A stretch of 64,000 bases of DNA. Origin: Mycobacterium sp. Lineage in GTDB: Bacteria; Actinomycetota; Actinomycetes; Mycobacteriales; Mycobacteriaceae. The notes below the pieces were generated by a model. The model was not told the origin of the DNA. It did no database searches and was given only the letters and a program-made list of their open reading frames with translations. The stretch is from contig NZ_PKEK01000100.1 in assembly GCF_002863225.1 (NCBI RefSeq), forward strand, positions 42,602 through 106,601. The letters are read 5' to 3'. Below are positions 8,838 through 16,904 of this stretch, one piece after another (the stretch's first letter is position 1; every line of letters begins with the position of its first letter). A program made the translations under genes and the position numbers.

Positions 8838-9461
8838 TTAGGGCTGGCCCGGTTTGAGCAGAACGAACAAGGCTTCGGCGTCGGTCAGCACGGTGTCGCC
8901 GTCCAGGAGCCGGCCGGAGACGAAGATTTTGCGACCCTCCATCCGCTCGACGCCCGCCTCGATCTGCAGCTTCTTTTCGATCGGCACGATCTGGCGGTAG
9001 TTGACGTGTAAGTAGGCGGTGCGTTGCCGGGGTCCACCGGTGAGTATCGACGACGTCAGGCCCAGCACGGTGTCGAACAGCATGCCGATCGAGCCGCCGT
9101 GCACGGCTCCGTTGCGGCCCAGGTGAAACCGCGCGAATCGCGCCCACCCCTCGATCCGGCCGTCGTCGGTCTTGTGGGCCGACATCGGGATGGTCAAGAT
9201 GTTCCCGCGGACCGGTAGGTCCATCCGGCGGCCTGACGGCGACTGCCACTCGTCGGTGTCGAACGGGGTGAGCAGCTCGGACAGCTTGTCCAGCAGATCG
9301 GCGGCTTCGGTGATCACCTCGTCCGGCGCGTCGACCGCGCGGGCGTGATCCTGCAACGCGCGGACTCCGGCGATGAACCTGCCGTAGTCCGGACCGCCCT
9401 TGGCGCTGGGGTCGGGTGGGTTGAATCCGCCGCCGGGGTGCCACGCGTCTCTGGATGCCAC
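8838..9461 (-). CDS. PaaI/YbgC-like hot-dog thioesterase domain protein
   Basis: A 207-residue single hot-dog protein. The second half contains the PaaI-type signature HLGRNGAVHGGSIGMLFDT followed by the strand TAYLHVNYRQIVPI, typical of acyl-CoA thioesterases that use Asp/Glu and an HGG loop. The N-terminal 90 residues (GFNPPDPSAKGGPDYGRFI and on) are a mycobacterial extension. The start is set at GTG 9461 (MASRDAWHPGG) because the sequence further upstream is Arg-rich shadow sequence. It lies 32 bases downstream of the end of the aldo/keto reductase on the same strand. The substrate is not predictable. Confidence 0.85.
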   Translation of the reverse strand: MASRDAWHPGGGFNPPDPSAKGGPDYGRFIAGVRALQDHARAVDAPDEVITEAADLLDKLSELLTPFDTDEWQSPSGRRMDLPVRGNILTIPMSAHKTDDGRIEGWARFARFHLGRNGAVHGGSIGMLFDTVLGLTSSILTGGPRQRTAYLHVNYRQIVPIEKKLQIEAGVERMEGRKIFVSGRLLDGDTVLTDAEALFVLLKPGQP

Positions 9462-9493
9462 CAGACCACCGTATTGCCCGGCAGCGGCTCCCT

Positions 9494-10372
9494 TTAGCCG
9501 GCGTCCTGCTTGCCGAGCTCGCTCAACCTCTCGAACTCGTCGTCGCTGAGCTCGATCTCGGCGGCAGCCACGTTCTCCTCGAGGTGCTCCACGCTCGACG
9601 TGCCGGGAATCGGCAGCACCACCGGTGAGCGCTTCAGCAGCCAGGCCAACGCGAGCTGTGAGGGCTTCGCGTGGCCGTGCTCGGCGCCGAGCTTTGCCAG
9701 CGGACCGTCCGGCGCTGCCAGTGGGCCGGCGGCCAGCGGGAACCACGGGATGAACCCGATGCCCTGCTTGGTCGCCTCGTCGAGGAGTGCTTCGGATTTG
9801 CGGGTGTTCAGGTTGTACAGGTTCTGCACCGACACGATCGGGGCGATCACCTGGGCGGCGGCCAGCTGGTCGACGCTGACCTCCGACAGCCCGATGTGGC
9901 GGATCTTGCCCTCGGTCTGCAGCTTGCTCAGCTCACCGATCTGGTCCTCCAGCGGAAACTTGTCGTCGATGCGGTGCAGCTGGAACAGGTCGATGGTGTC
10001 GACGCCGAGCCGACGCAGGCTCAGCTCCACTTCCTGACGCAGGTAAGCCGGGAAGCCCAACGGAACCCATACGTCGGGACCGGTGCGCAGCAGCCCGGCT
10101 TTGGTCGCGATGACCAGCCCGTCATAGGGGTGCAGCGCTTCGCGGATGATCTCCTCGGCGAAGTAGGGACCGTAGGAGTTGGCGGTGTCGATGAAGTTGA
10201 CCCCGAGTTCCGCCGCACGCCGCAGCACCCGTACTGCTTCGTCACGGTCTTCGGGCGGGCCCCACACTCCCTTGCCGGTCAGGCGCATCGCGCCGTAACC
10301 GAGGCGGTTGATCGTGAGATCGCCGCCGAGAGTGAAGGTTCCGGATGCTTGGGCGGGGGCTTGGGAAGTCAC
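9494..10372 (-). CDS. aldo/keto reductase
   Basis: NADPH-dependent oxidoreductase with a TIM-barrel fold, 292 residues. The tetrad is visible: Asp in NFIDTANSYG, Tyr in the same motif, Lys in VIATKAG and His in FQLHRID. The nucleotide-binding C-terminal part VVLPIPGTSS is also present. GTG 10372 (MTSQAPAQASG) is taken as the start; upstream codons read a Trp/Cys-rich non-homologous stretch. It diverges from the DUF1990 gene with a 59-base intergenic space that must hold both promoters. The specific carbonyl substrate is unknown. Confidence 0.92.
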   Translation of the reverse strand: MTSQAPAQASGTFTLGGDLTINRLGYGAMRLTGKGVWGPPEDRDEAVRVLRRAAELGVNFIDTANSYGPYFAEEIIREALHPYDGLVIATKAGLLRTGPDVWVPLGFPAYLRQEVELSLRRLGVDTIDLFQLHRIDDKFPLEDQIGELSKLQTEGKIRHIGLSEVSVDQLAAAQVIAPIVSVQNLYNLNTRKSEALLDEATKQGIGFIPWFPLAAGPLAAPDGPLAKLGAEHGHAKPSQLALAWLLKRSPVVLPIPGTSSVEHLEENVAAAEIELSDDEFERLSELGKQDAG

Positions 10373-10431
10373 CTCGACGACCGTACGCCAGCCCGCACAA
10401 TGCGGCCATCCGCCCGTGGCAAGCTGGGCCG

Positions 10432-10929
10432 GTGGATTTGCACACGATCGCACAGTTGCCGTACACCTACCCGGAAGTGGGCGCGACGGCCGGTCCGTTC
10501 CCCCCGGGCTACAAGCACATCGGCTACTCGGCCCACATCGGCATGGGTCAGCTTCGCTTCGAAGAGGCGGCCGAGTCCGTCATGCACTGGGGCATGCAGC
10601 GTGGCTCCGGGCTCAAAGTTCAGCCGAGTAGCGAGCTCATCACTGCCGGCACGGTGGTCGTGGTGAAAATCGGTTTCTTCAAGGCGCCGTGCCGGGTCGT
10701 CTATGTCGTCGACGAGCCACACCGGCGCGGCTTCGCCTACGGCACGTTGCCGGGACATCCCGAGATCGGCGAGGAACTGTTCCTGGTGCGCCACGACCCC
10801 GTCACCTCGGCGGTGTTCGCCGAAGTCTCGGCCTTCTCCCGACCGGGAACCTGGTGGAGCAAGGCCGGCGGGCCGTTCACCTCGCTGATGCAGCGCGTGA
10901 TGAACAAGCGCTACGTGCGGGCCGTCTGA
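10432..10929 (+). CDS. DUF1990 family protein
   Basis: A 165-residue protein of the DUF1990 (UPF0548) family. Typical features are YTYPEVGAT near the N-terminus, GYKHIGYSAHIG, and FAYGTLPGHPEIGEELF, ending with SRPGTWWSKAGG. The function of this family is not established. The start is the GTG at 10432 (MDLHTIAQLPYTYPEVG), giving the family length. It is divergent from the aldo/keto reductase. Its last 19 bases overlap the 3' end of the convergent flavoprotein gene on the other strand. Confidence 0.88.
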   Translation: MDLHTIAQLPYTYPEVGATAGPFPPGYKHIGYSAHIGMGQLRFEEAAESVMHWGMQRGSGLKVQPSSELITAGTVVVVKIGFFKAPCRVVYVVDEPHRRGFAYGTLPGHPEIGEELFLVRHDPVTSAVFAEVSAFSRPGTWWSKAGGPFTSLMQRVMNKRYVRAV

Positions 10930-11885
10930 CCCCAACCCGCGAGCAACGTGTGCGCACCGGTGCACAGCCGGTCGATGACCTCCCCCACCGGAGCCGCGTC
11001 GGTGACCATCCCTACCCCCTGGCCCGCATCCACGGCGGCGATTCGGCGGTCGTCAGCGGCGATCGCATCGACGAGTTCGGCCTCCGCCGCGGCATCCACG
11101 GCCAGGGCGTCCTCGCGACCGGTCCAGCGCGCGACGAAGTCGTTGCGCAGCACGCGTGAAGGAAAGCGCTCCGCCCACGGCAGGTGCCGGACGACGTCGT
11201 AGACCCGCGTGCTGGCGGTGTCCGTTTCCTTGGCCGCCAGCAGGGCTCGGCGCCCGGCGTCGGTGATGAGCGCTTCGGCCGAAGCCGACAGACAGGTGCC
11301 CAGCCAGGCTCCGCTGGCCCCGGCGGCGAGAACCGCGGCGAGGCTGCGCGCCGACGCGATGCCGCCCGCCGCGAGCACGGGCACCGACACGGCGTCCAGC
11401 ACCGCGTCGAGCAGCGGCAGCGTGCCGATCGACGCTTCCCCGTGGCCACCGCCCTCGCAGCCGCGCGCCACCACCACATCGATGCCGGCGTCCTGCGCCC
11501 GACGGGCTTCGTCGCTGTTGTAAACCTGTGTCGCAGCGGCAATCCCGGCTTCGTGGACACGGCCGACCCAGGACAGATCGGTGCCGAAGCTGACCGAGAT
11601 CAATATCGGCCGGGCGGCCAGTGCGGCGTCGAAGAGTCCGGCCTCTTTGCGCATCACCCAGTCCACCAGGCCTATCCCGAATCTGCCGGTCACATGCGGC
11701 AATTCGGCATGCAAGGACGATGTCGACCCGGCCGTGCCCATGCCGACCATGCCCAGGCCGCCGGCCGCGCTCACCCCGGCGGCCAATCGCCCACCGGCGA
11801 CGCCGCCCATCGGCGCGTTGACGATGGGGACCCGAAGACCCATCGCGATGGACCAGGGTGTCGACAGTGAACCGGGATTCGTCAT
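10911..11885 (-). CDS. nitronate monooxygenase-like FMN-dependent oxidoreductase
   Basis: A TIM-barrel FMN protein of the NPD/nitronate monooxygenase group, 324 residues. It shows PIVNAPMGGVAGGRLAAGVS at the N-terminus, the FMN-phosphate part GCEGGGHGE, VPVLAAGGIAS and GASGAWLGT. Family members oxidise nitronates or act as enoyl reductases; the substrate here is unknown. It follows the small membrane protein gene after one base, so the two are likely cotranscribed. Its 3' end overlaps the DUF1990 gene on the opposite strand. Confidence 0.9.
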   Translation of the reverse strand: MTNPGSLSTPWSIAMGLRVPIVNAPMGGVAGGRLAAGVSAAGGLGMVGMGTAGSTSSLHAELPHVTGRFGIGLVDWVMRKEAGLFDAALAARPILISVSFGTDLSWVGRVHEAGIAAATQVYNSDEARRAQDAGIDVVVARGCEGGGHGEASIGTLPLLDAVLDAVSVPVLAAGGIASARSLAAVLAAGASGAWLGTCLSASAEALITDAGRRALLAAKETDTASTRVYDVVRHLPWAERFPSRVLRNDFVARWTGREDALAVDAAAEAELVDAIAADDRRIAAVDAGQGVGMVTDAAPVGEVIDRLCTGAHTLLAGWGQTART

Positions 11886-11886
11886 C

Positions 11887-12312
11887 TCAGCGCCATAGTA
11901 GGAGAACCCCGCCCGCGAGCAAGGCGATCGATTTCGCGGCCTCGAGGCCGATGTAGACCAGATGCCCGCGTGAACGGGGTGCGTCGAGGCCGGCCAGCAC
12001 CTGCTCGGAACGACGGGTCAGCCGGGGCCGCACCAGCGCGATCTGCACGACCAACACTGCGATCGCGGTCACCAGTGCGACCGTGACACCGGCAGACGGC
12101 CGGCCGGCGACGATGGCGGCCGCAACCACGATCGCGAGGGCGACTTCCACGGCGTTGAGCGCGCGGAATACGAGCCGGCCGATGCCCAGCCCGATCTGCA
12201 GCGTGACGTGCGGTGCACGAAATTTCAGTGGCGCTTCCAGAAACGAGATCGCCAACACCATGCCCAACCAGACGAAGGCGACCGCGACGGCCACCGCTTC
12301 CGCGAGTCTCAT
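11887..12312 (-). CDS. four-helix integral membrane protein
   Basis: A 141-residue hydrophobic protein with about four transmembrane segments (residues 3-25, 42-67, 72-94, 118-139). No catalytic motif is recognised. The charged motif FLEAPLKFRAP follows the first helix and a basic loop (RPRLTRRSEQVLAG) precedes the last. It directly precedes the flavoprotein gene, so it may be a partner or anchor, though this is only a positional hint. I do not recognise a named family with confidence. The 235 bases upstream to dedA are GC-rich and hold no clear gene. Confidence 0.75.
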   Translation of the reverse strand: MRLAEAVAVAVAFVWLGMVLAISFLEAPLKFRAPHVTLQIGLGIGRLVFRALNAVEVALAIVVAAAIVAGRPSAGVTVALVTAIAVLVVQIALVRPRLTRRSEQVLAGLDAPRSRGHLVYIGLEAAKSIALLAGGVLLLWR

Positions 12313-12547
12313 CTCACCGAATCGTGTTGGTGCTCAATGTCATCGACACTTCCAGTGGCCTGAACCGCAGCGGGCCGCGTTTTCGGCTTTGACACCACGA
12401 GTTCCTCACCGGTCGTATCCGTGCGCGACGTTACCGCGCCGACCCCGGACGGAAGGTCTTGTACCCGGATCCGGCCGCAGATTCACCCGGCGGCCGATCG
12501 GCCCGGTCGCCACCCCGCGGCGGGCGAACGTCGTGCATTCTTTAGCC

Positions 12548-13204
12548 ATGACGGTGGACGCCCTCCTGCAGTCGGTCGCCCCACTCGCGGTTTACGGCAT
12601 GGTCGGCGCCGTGGTCGGTGTGGAAAGTCTCGGCATCCCGCTGCCCGGAGAAATCGTTCTGGTCAGCGCTGCATTGCTGTCTTCGCGGCACGAATTGGCG
12701 GTCAATCCCATCGGGGTGGGCGCAGCCGCGGTGGTCGGGGCCGTGCTCGGTGATTCGGTCGGCTACGCCATCGGCCGCCGCCTGGGTCTGCCGCTGTTCG
12801 ACCGGTTGGGTCGCCGTTTCCCGAAACATTTCGGTCCCGGGCATGTCCTGTACGCCGAGCGCCTGTTTGATCGGTGGGGAGCCCGCGCGGTGTTTTTCGG
12901 GCGATTCATCGCACTGCTGCGCATTTTCGCCGGGCCGTTGGCCGGGGCGCTGAAGATGCGCTACGCGCGGTTCCTGCTCGCCAACGTCTCCGGCGCGCTG
13001 TGCTGGGCGGGCGGCACGACTGCGCTGGTGTATTACGCGGGAGTGGCCGCCGAGCGCTGGCTGTCACGGTTTTCCTGGATCGCATTGCTCGTCGCCGTGG
13101 TGGTCGGAGTGATCGCCGCAATAGTGCTGCGCGACCGCACATCTCGCGCGATCGCTGATCTTGAAGCCGAAAACGCCGACCAATCCGATCCCGCCTCCGC
13201 TTAG
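12548..13204 (+). CDS. DedA family membrane protein
   Basis: A 218-residue member of the DedA/SNARE-associated superfamily, inner-membrane proteins implicated in lipid flipping and envelope homeostasis. The signatures are the amphipathic entry ESLGIPLPGEIVL, GDSVGYAIGRRLG, and FFGRFIALLRIFAGPLAG with the conserved Arg and Pro, followed by C-terminal helices. The ATG at 12548 gives the same length remembered for M. tuberculosis Rv2637 (dedA). Upstream frame extension is Arg-rich and rejected. It is followed by a long non-coding stretch. Confidence 0.93.
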   Translation: MTVDALLQSVAPLAVYGMVGAVVGVESLGIPLPGEIVLVSAALLSSRHELAVNPIGVGAAAVVGAVLGDSVGYAIGRRLGLPLFDRLGRRFPKHFGPGHVLYAERLFDRWGARAVFFGRFIALLRIFAGPLAGALKMRYARFLLANVSGALCWAGGTTALVYYAGVAAERWLSRFSWIALLVAVVVGVIAAIVLRDRTSRAIADLEAENADQSDPASA

Positions 13205-13698
13205 CCGCGATCGACGGAAAGCCCCTCGGCGGCCGCGCTTTTCACCGGCGTAGAACAGGGCCCTAGCAAAAAGCCGCCTCTTTTTGCCGAAATCGAGCGA
13301 AATTCTGTCGAATTTATCGGCGGCAGATTCTCGATGTTTGCTACAACCCAACCGCCCAGCGCGCACCCCGGCGACGGCGTGCTGAGCGCGCCTGCGCCGC
13401 GCAGCGTCGATGCCGCGAAATATGCTGCCAACAGGCTCTTTTGGCACTTCGCCGTCGTCATGACGGTTGACTCGACCGCCTTGATCTTGAAGTTTTCCGG
13501 TGCCCGTTTATCGACGAAATGTTCGCTAAAAAGTTTCATCGGGTTGAATATCCACATTCAATTCTTAGACAGCTGCGGATGGACATAACCGATGCGTTTC
13601 TGTTATAAACGATATATCTACTAACTGACGTCGGTCTTAAGCTTCCTAGGGCGGGCATCCATTATCTTGGCGCTGAGCGCCGATGGATCAGGAGCGCC
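13205..13698. other. 494-base non-coding stretch between dedA and STAS gene
   Basis: No convincing gene: the open frames here on both strands lack homology and codon bias. The region is AT-richer than its surroundings, especially 13540-13640. It contains a perfect hairpin at 13266-13287, listed separately. Promoter elements for the STAS gene presumably lie in the final 100 bases, but I could not fix a convincing -35/-10 pair. Confidence 0.5.
13266..13287. terminator. perfect inverted repeat downstream of dedA, possible terminator
   Basis: An 8-base perfect stem, GCAAAAAG and CTTTTTGC, separated by a CCGCCT loop, about 60 bases after the dedA stop. The A/T tracts inside the stem would give a U-rich strand in either direction, so it could terminate transcription bidirectionally. 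There is no separate U tail after the stem, which weakens the call. Confidence 0.35.
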
Positions 13699-14139
13699 AT
13701 GAGCACATTTGCGATAGCCGACCCATCTTTCCACCCGTTGATCCTGAGTGGCCGTCTGATTTCAGAACTGGCTCAAGCGCGCAGCACACTGCGCGCAACC
13801 ACCGAGCGGTACGGCCCGGCTGTCATCGTGAGCGCCGGCGGCGAGCTGGATGCATCGAATGACAGCACCTGGCGTCGTCTGTTGGGCGAAGCGTCCGCAG
13901 CGGCGACATCTCCCGGCCCTCTCGTGATCGACACCAGCGGCTTGGACTTCATGGGCTGCTGTGCCTACGCGGCCCTTGCCGAAGAGGCCGAGCGTGCGCG
14001 GGAGCGTGGCGTCGAGGTGCACCTGGTGAGCAACCAGCCGGTCGTCGCACGGATCGTGCGGGCTTGCGGCCTGAGCGACCTGCTGTGGGTGGACGCGAGC
14101 GTAGATGCCGCGCTGTCCACCTTCGTGCTCGCCGGCTGA
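13699..14139 (+). CDS. STAS-domain (anti-anti-sigma-like) protein
   Basis: A 146-residue protein with a single STAS domain at about residues 35-140 (AVIVSAGGELDASNDSTW, LVIDTSGLDFMG, then a helix with AALAEEAERARERG). It resembles anti-sigma factor antagonists and the remembered M. tuberculosis Rv2638. The usual phosphorylated Ser/Thr in the D-S-x-G turn is replaced: the sequence reads DFMGCCAYAAL, so regulation by phosphorylation at that site seems impossible. It stands alone with no kinase or sigma gene adjacent. The target sigma or anti-sigma factor is unknown. Confidence 0.85.
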   Translation: MSTFAIADPSFHPLILSGRLISELAQARSTLRATTERYGPAVIVSAGGELDASNDSTWRRLLGEASAAATSPGPLVIDTSGLDFMGCCAYAALAEEAERARERGVEVHLVSNQPVVARIVRACGLSDLLWVDASVDAALSTFVLAG

Positions 14140-14227
14140 CCACGCGTCGGGAGTCGGCACCTAAGCGACTGGTCTGCGGTATCCCTGAACTCGCGCGTCG
14201 ATAGATAGGGCTACACCCTCAGCCGCG

Positions 14228-14599
14228 TCACTGATTGGTTTCCGGCCATACTTCGCTCGGCGGGAACAGCCCCTGGTTGCGCGGCGGCCAGTCCTTGACC
14301 CGCGCCTTCTCGGCCGCCCGAGCTTTGGCCTCGGCCTTCTTACGCGCCTCGAAGGTGTCCGGGTCTTCGTCTTCCTCGTCGTCGGGGTTGTCGTCTACCT
14401 CGAATACGACCTCGTACCAACGCTTGTTGGGCTGCACGCGTGTCTCGATGTCGCCGGTCGGGGTGGCACGCTTGACTTGGACGTTCTCCAGGCCGGGGTC
14501 GCGCCGGGAAATGAACAACTCCAGCGCCTCCGCCAACGCGATGCCACTGAGCGTGATGTCGGCGAGCGCTCTGCCTTGGTAGGTAGCCACGCCGGACAT
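14228..14599 (-). CDS. hypothetical protein with acidic and coiled C-terminal part
   Basis: About 123 residues starting MSGVATYQGRAL. The N-terminal half (ITLSGIALAEALELFISRR, RWYEVVFEVDD) looks like a small alpha/beta fold. It continues with a very acidic stretch (DDNPDDEEDEDPD), then an Ala/Lys/Glu helix (EARKKAEAKARAAEKAR) and the tail DWPPRNQGLFPPSEVWPE. No family is recognised. Codon use is typical of the genome and the frame is well defined. The start could be GTG 14590 instead, or an upstream codon at 14626. It is convergent with the STAS gene. Confidence 0.6.
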   Translation of the reverse strand: MSGVATYQGRALADITLSGIALAEALELFISRRDPGLENVQVKRATPTGDIETRVQPNKRWYEVVFEVDDNPDDEEDEDPDTFEARKKAEAKARAAEKARVKDWPPRNQGLFPPSEVWPETNQ

Positions 14600-14742
14600 C
14601 TTGCAACGGAATGGCCGCGGACGCATTCTTTTCCGACGCGTGGCGCAGCCCCGCCGAAGACGATCGCCCCGACCGACCCCCGGCCTTGGCCGCAGTGGCG
14701 ACGAAGGCGGGAGGCGCCGGTCGGGGCGAGGTCTACCTCAGG

Positions 14743-15879
14743 TCAGTACAGCGGAATCCAGATGCCGAAGTACCAGAATCCCCATCCGCCGAAAATCGGG
14801 TTGAAGACCGGTATCGCGTTGTAGCCGCTGTAGTTGAACCGACCGAAATCGCGCTGGGCGTAACCGAGGTCACGCGGCGGCCCATTCCAGCGGGTGTTCC
14901 AACCCCCGGGAGGAGGCGGTCCGTTCCACCCCCCTGGAGGCGGCGGCCCGTCCCAGTTCGGCGGTGGCGCTCCCGGCGGAGGCCCGCCGTTCCACCCGAA
15001 TCCGTTTTGCCGCGGTGGCGGCGGTGCGCCACGATTGGGCGCACTGAAGCCATGCGGTGCGTCCCGCGGGCCACCCCAGTCGGGACCACCGCGGTCGTAG
15101 AACCCACGCTGTACGTAGGGAGGACCACCGGGTCCACCGGGTCCGCGTCCATTCCCGCCAGGTCCTCCGGGGCCATTCGGTCCACCGGGACCGCCAGGCC
15201 CACCCGGACCGTAGTTCGGACCGCCGGGGCCTCCCGTGCCGTTGTTCGCACCGCCGGGGCCACCCGGGCCGTTGTTGGGACCGCCGGGACCTCCCGGGCC
15301 GCCTCGTCCACCCGGTCCGTTCTGTCCACCGGGGCCACCCGGGCCATTGTTCGGCCCACCTGGTCCCCCGGGGCCGTTGTTGGGCCCGCCGGGACCGTTA
15401 GGCCCTCCCGGGCCGTTCTGTCCACCAGGACCGCCCGGCCCACCCGGGCCGCGTCCTCCGTTGGGACCACCTGGTCCGTTCGGTCCTCCGGGCCCGTTCT
15501 GGCCACCGGGAACACCGGGGCCACCAGGTCCACCCGGGCCGCCACCGCCTGGCCCACCGGGGCCGTTGTTGGCTCCACCAGGACCGCCCGGTTTCCCGGG
15601 GCCGCCTCCGCCCGGGCCGCCCGGGCCGCCACCACCCGGTCCACCGGGGCCGCGGGCACCACCCCCACCGCCGCCACCACCGGGCCCAGGACCAGGCCCG
15701 GGGCCGGGGCCGCCGGGCCCACCCGGACCTCCGGGTGGGTCTTGGGCGATCGGGCCGCAGTGGATGCAGGCCGGACCCGTCTTGAACGGCGCAGCATCGG
15801 CGAGGCCCGCACCGATGGTCAATTCCGATAAGCCGAGGGCTGCCGCGAAGGCCACTCCCGCCATTGCCTTCACATACAT
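14743..15879 (-). CDS. secreted collagen-like Gly/Pro-rich protein
   Basis: A 378-residue secreted protein. Residues 1-30 form a signal peptide (MYVKAMAGVAFAAALGLSEL ending ADAA). A short segment with two cysteines (CIHC) follows. Residues about 48-250 are a low-complexity array of GPGGPGG-, GGPNGPGG- and NNGPGG-type repeats resembling collagen. The C-terminal part has PPPPGGWNGP repeats and ends in an aromatic block (FNPIFGGWGFWYFGIW). The ATG has a GGAAGGAA Shine-Dalgarno about 12 bases upstream. It lies 65 bases downstream of the LpqH-like lipoprotein gene. It is probably envelope-exposed; the function is unknown. Strand-complement frames reading PGP repeats are shadows. Confidence 0.8.
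   Translation of the reverse strand: MYVKAMAGVAFAAALGLSELTIGAGLADAAPFKTGPACIHCGPIAQDPPGGPGGPGGPGPGPGPGPGGGGGGGGARGPGGPGGGGPGGPGGGGPGKPGGPGGANNGPGGPGGGGPGGPGGPGVPGGQNGPGGPNGPGGPNGGRGPGGPGGPGGQNGPGGPNGPGGPNNGPGGPGGPNNGPGGPGGQNGPGGRGGPGGPGGPNNGPGGPGGANNGTGGPGGPNYGPGGPGGPGGPNGPGGPGGNGRGPGGPGGPPYVQRGFYDRGGPDWGGPRDAPHGFSAPNRGAPPPPRQNGFGWNGGPPPGAPPPNWDGPPPPGGWNGPPPPGGWNTRWNGPPRDLGYAQRDFGRFNYSGYNAIPVFNPIFGGWGFWYFGIWIPLY
15110..15745 (-). repeat. imperfect 9-15 base coding repeats (Gly-Pro-Gly units)
   Basis: Within the collagen-like gene, the DNA repeats units of the type GGNCCGGGNGGNCCN with variants adding AACAAC. Repeats are imperfect and not strictly periodic, so they probably arose by slippage and then diverged. 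Length variation between strains is expected. The unit structure is visible directly in the sequence. Confidence 0.75.
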
Positions 15880-15944
15880 AGCTGTCGGTTCCTTCCGAGC
15901 TTGACGTACTGCGGCATGAGGCCGTTGCCTCGATCGCGCGGGAC

Positions 15945-16400
15945 CTAGGGGCACGTCGCGTCTATCTCGAACGACTTGCTCAGCGCCTGTTGGGGATTGG
16001 CCGGATCCGCACCGGTGGCGGTGCCTTTGACCGTGTACGAGTTGCCGTTCTTGGTGGCCTGGGCGTTGCCCTGATTCGGTGCGCCCGCCGAGTAGCCCAG
16101 CGTGACGCCGGTCAGATTGCCCAGTCCGACCGCCTGCACAACGGGCGGGTCGGCGTTGCTGACGACAGCGCCGACGCCGGTCGACGGATCGCCTATCCCG
16201 ATGCTGAGGTTGCCATTCACCTGGGTGCAACTGACCGGACCGGTGACGTTCTGAGCCTGGCCATCGACCACGACCTTGTTGCCACCTGGTGCCGGCGCGC
16301 CGCCGTTTGCGTTGTTGTCCGACTTGTTGCTCGAACAACCGACAAGCCCGGATGCGACGGCCGCCGCGGCAACCAGACCGACCACAATGCCCTTTGCCAC
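15945..16400 (-). CDS. LpqH-like 19-kDa lipoprotein
   Basis: A 151-residue lipoprotein antigen related to mycobacterial LpqH. The signal peptide ends in the lipobox LVGC with acylation at the Cys before SSNKSDNN. The mature domain shows VVVDGQAQNVTGPVSC, VQAVGLGNLTGVTLGY, KGTATGADPANP and KSFEIDATC, with two conserved cysteines likely paired. GTG at 16400 is preceded by GGAGGG. LpqH is an outer-face lipoprotein and TLR2 agonist in M. tuberculosis. This is probably a paralogue, because the classic lpqH sits elsewhere in that genome. It likely forms a unit with the collagen-like gene downstream. Confidence 0.9.
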   Translation of the reverse strand: MAKGIVVGLVAAAAVASGLVGCSSNKSDNNANGGAPAPGGNKVVVDGQAQNVTGPVSCTQVNGNLSIGIGDPSTGVGAVVSNADPPVVQAVGLGNLTGVTLGYSAGAPNQGNAQATKNGNSYTVKGTATGADPANPQQALSKSFEIDATCP

Positions 16401-16580
16401 TGAATTCCCTCCGCACTTCGCGATCGGCGCCCGAATGGGTGTCGCTCCCCCGGTGCCGCGTTGCCCTGCAATGACTCTGCTGATTCGAACCCTACGCTGA
16501 GCGCCGCGACGCAAGGGGCGCGCTGCGCTGCCATGAGTAGCTACCCGCGAACGCCGGGGTTAAACGCGCGCAGAACGGAT

Positions 16581-16904
16581 TCAGCTCCCACTCCGGCGGG
16601 GCGCAGCATCCACGGTTGCCAAGTCGGTGAAACCGCTGATGTCGAAGACGCGCACCAGAAAAGGGTGGGCGATGACGCGGATCTTTTCGGCATGCGGAAA
16701 GAGCACGGTGACGCCGGCGCTGTCGAGGTATTCCACGCCGCTGAGATCAACGACCAGCTTGCCGCCGCCGGTGGTCTCGGTGACGGCCCTGCCGAGAGCC
16801 TCGGCAAACGGTTCCACCGTGCTCAGATCGATCTCCCCGACCGCCGTCAGCACGAGACTTCCGTCGGCGGAGCGCGCAGTGTCGAGAGTCAACGTCGCGG
16901 ACAT
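16581..16904 (-). CDS. anti-sigma factor antagonist (STAS domain)
   Basis: A 107-residue single STAS domain with the classic LVVDLSGVEYLDSAGVTVL strand-turn-helix. It retains the Ser in DSAG that partner-switching kinases phosphorylate. The ATG shares TGATG with the stop of the large phosphatase/kinase gene upstream, so the two are translationally coupled. The expected role is to bind and release an anti-sigma kinase according to its phosphorylation state. The tail after VFDISGFTDLA is short and Arg/Ser-rich. Confidence 0.9.
   Translation of the reverse strand: MSATLTLDTARSADGSLVLTAVGEIDLSTVEPFAEALGRAVTETTGGGKLVVDLSGVEYLDSAGVTVLFPHAEKIRVIAHPFLVRVFDISGFTDLATVDAAPRRSGS

Noticed and set aside
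13201..13588. Open frames of 84-118 codons on both strands after dedA
   Set aside because: No homology, no ribosome site; the two strands overlap each other and the composition looks non-coding.
15236..15904. Plus-strand frame encoding PGP/GPP collagen-like repeats
   Set aside because: Complement of the real minus-strand Gly-rich gene, which alone has signal peptide, ribosome site and structured C-terminus.
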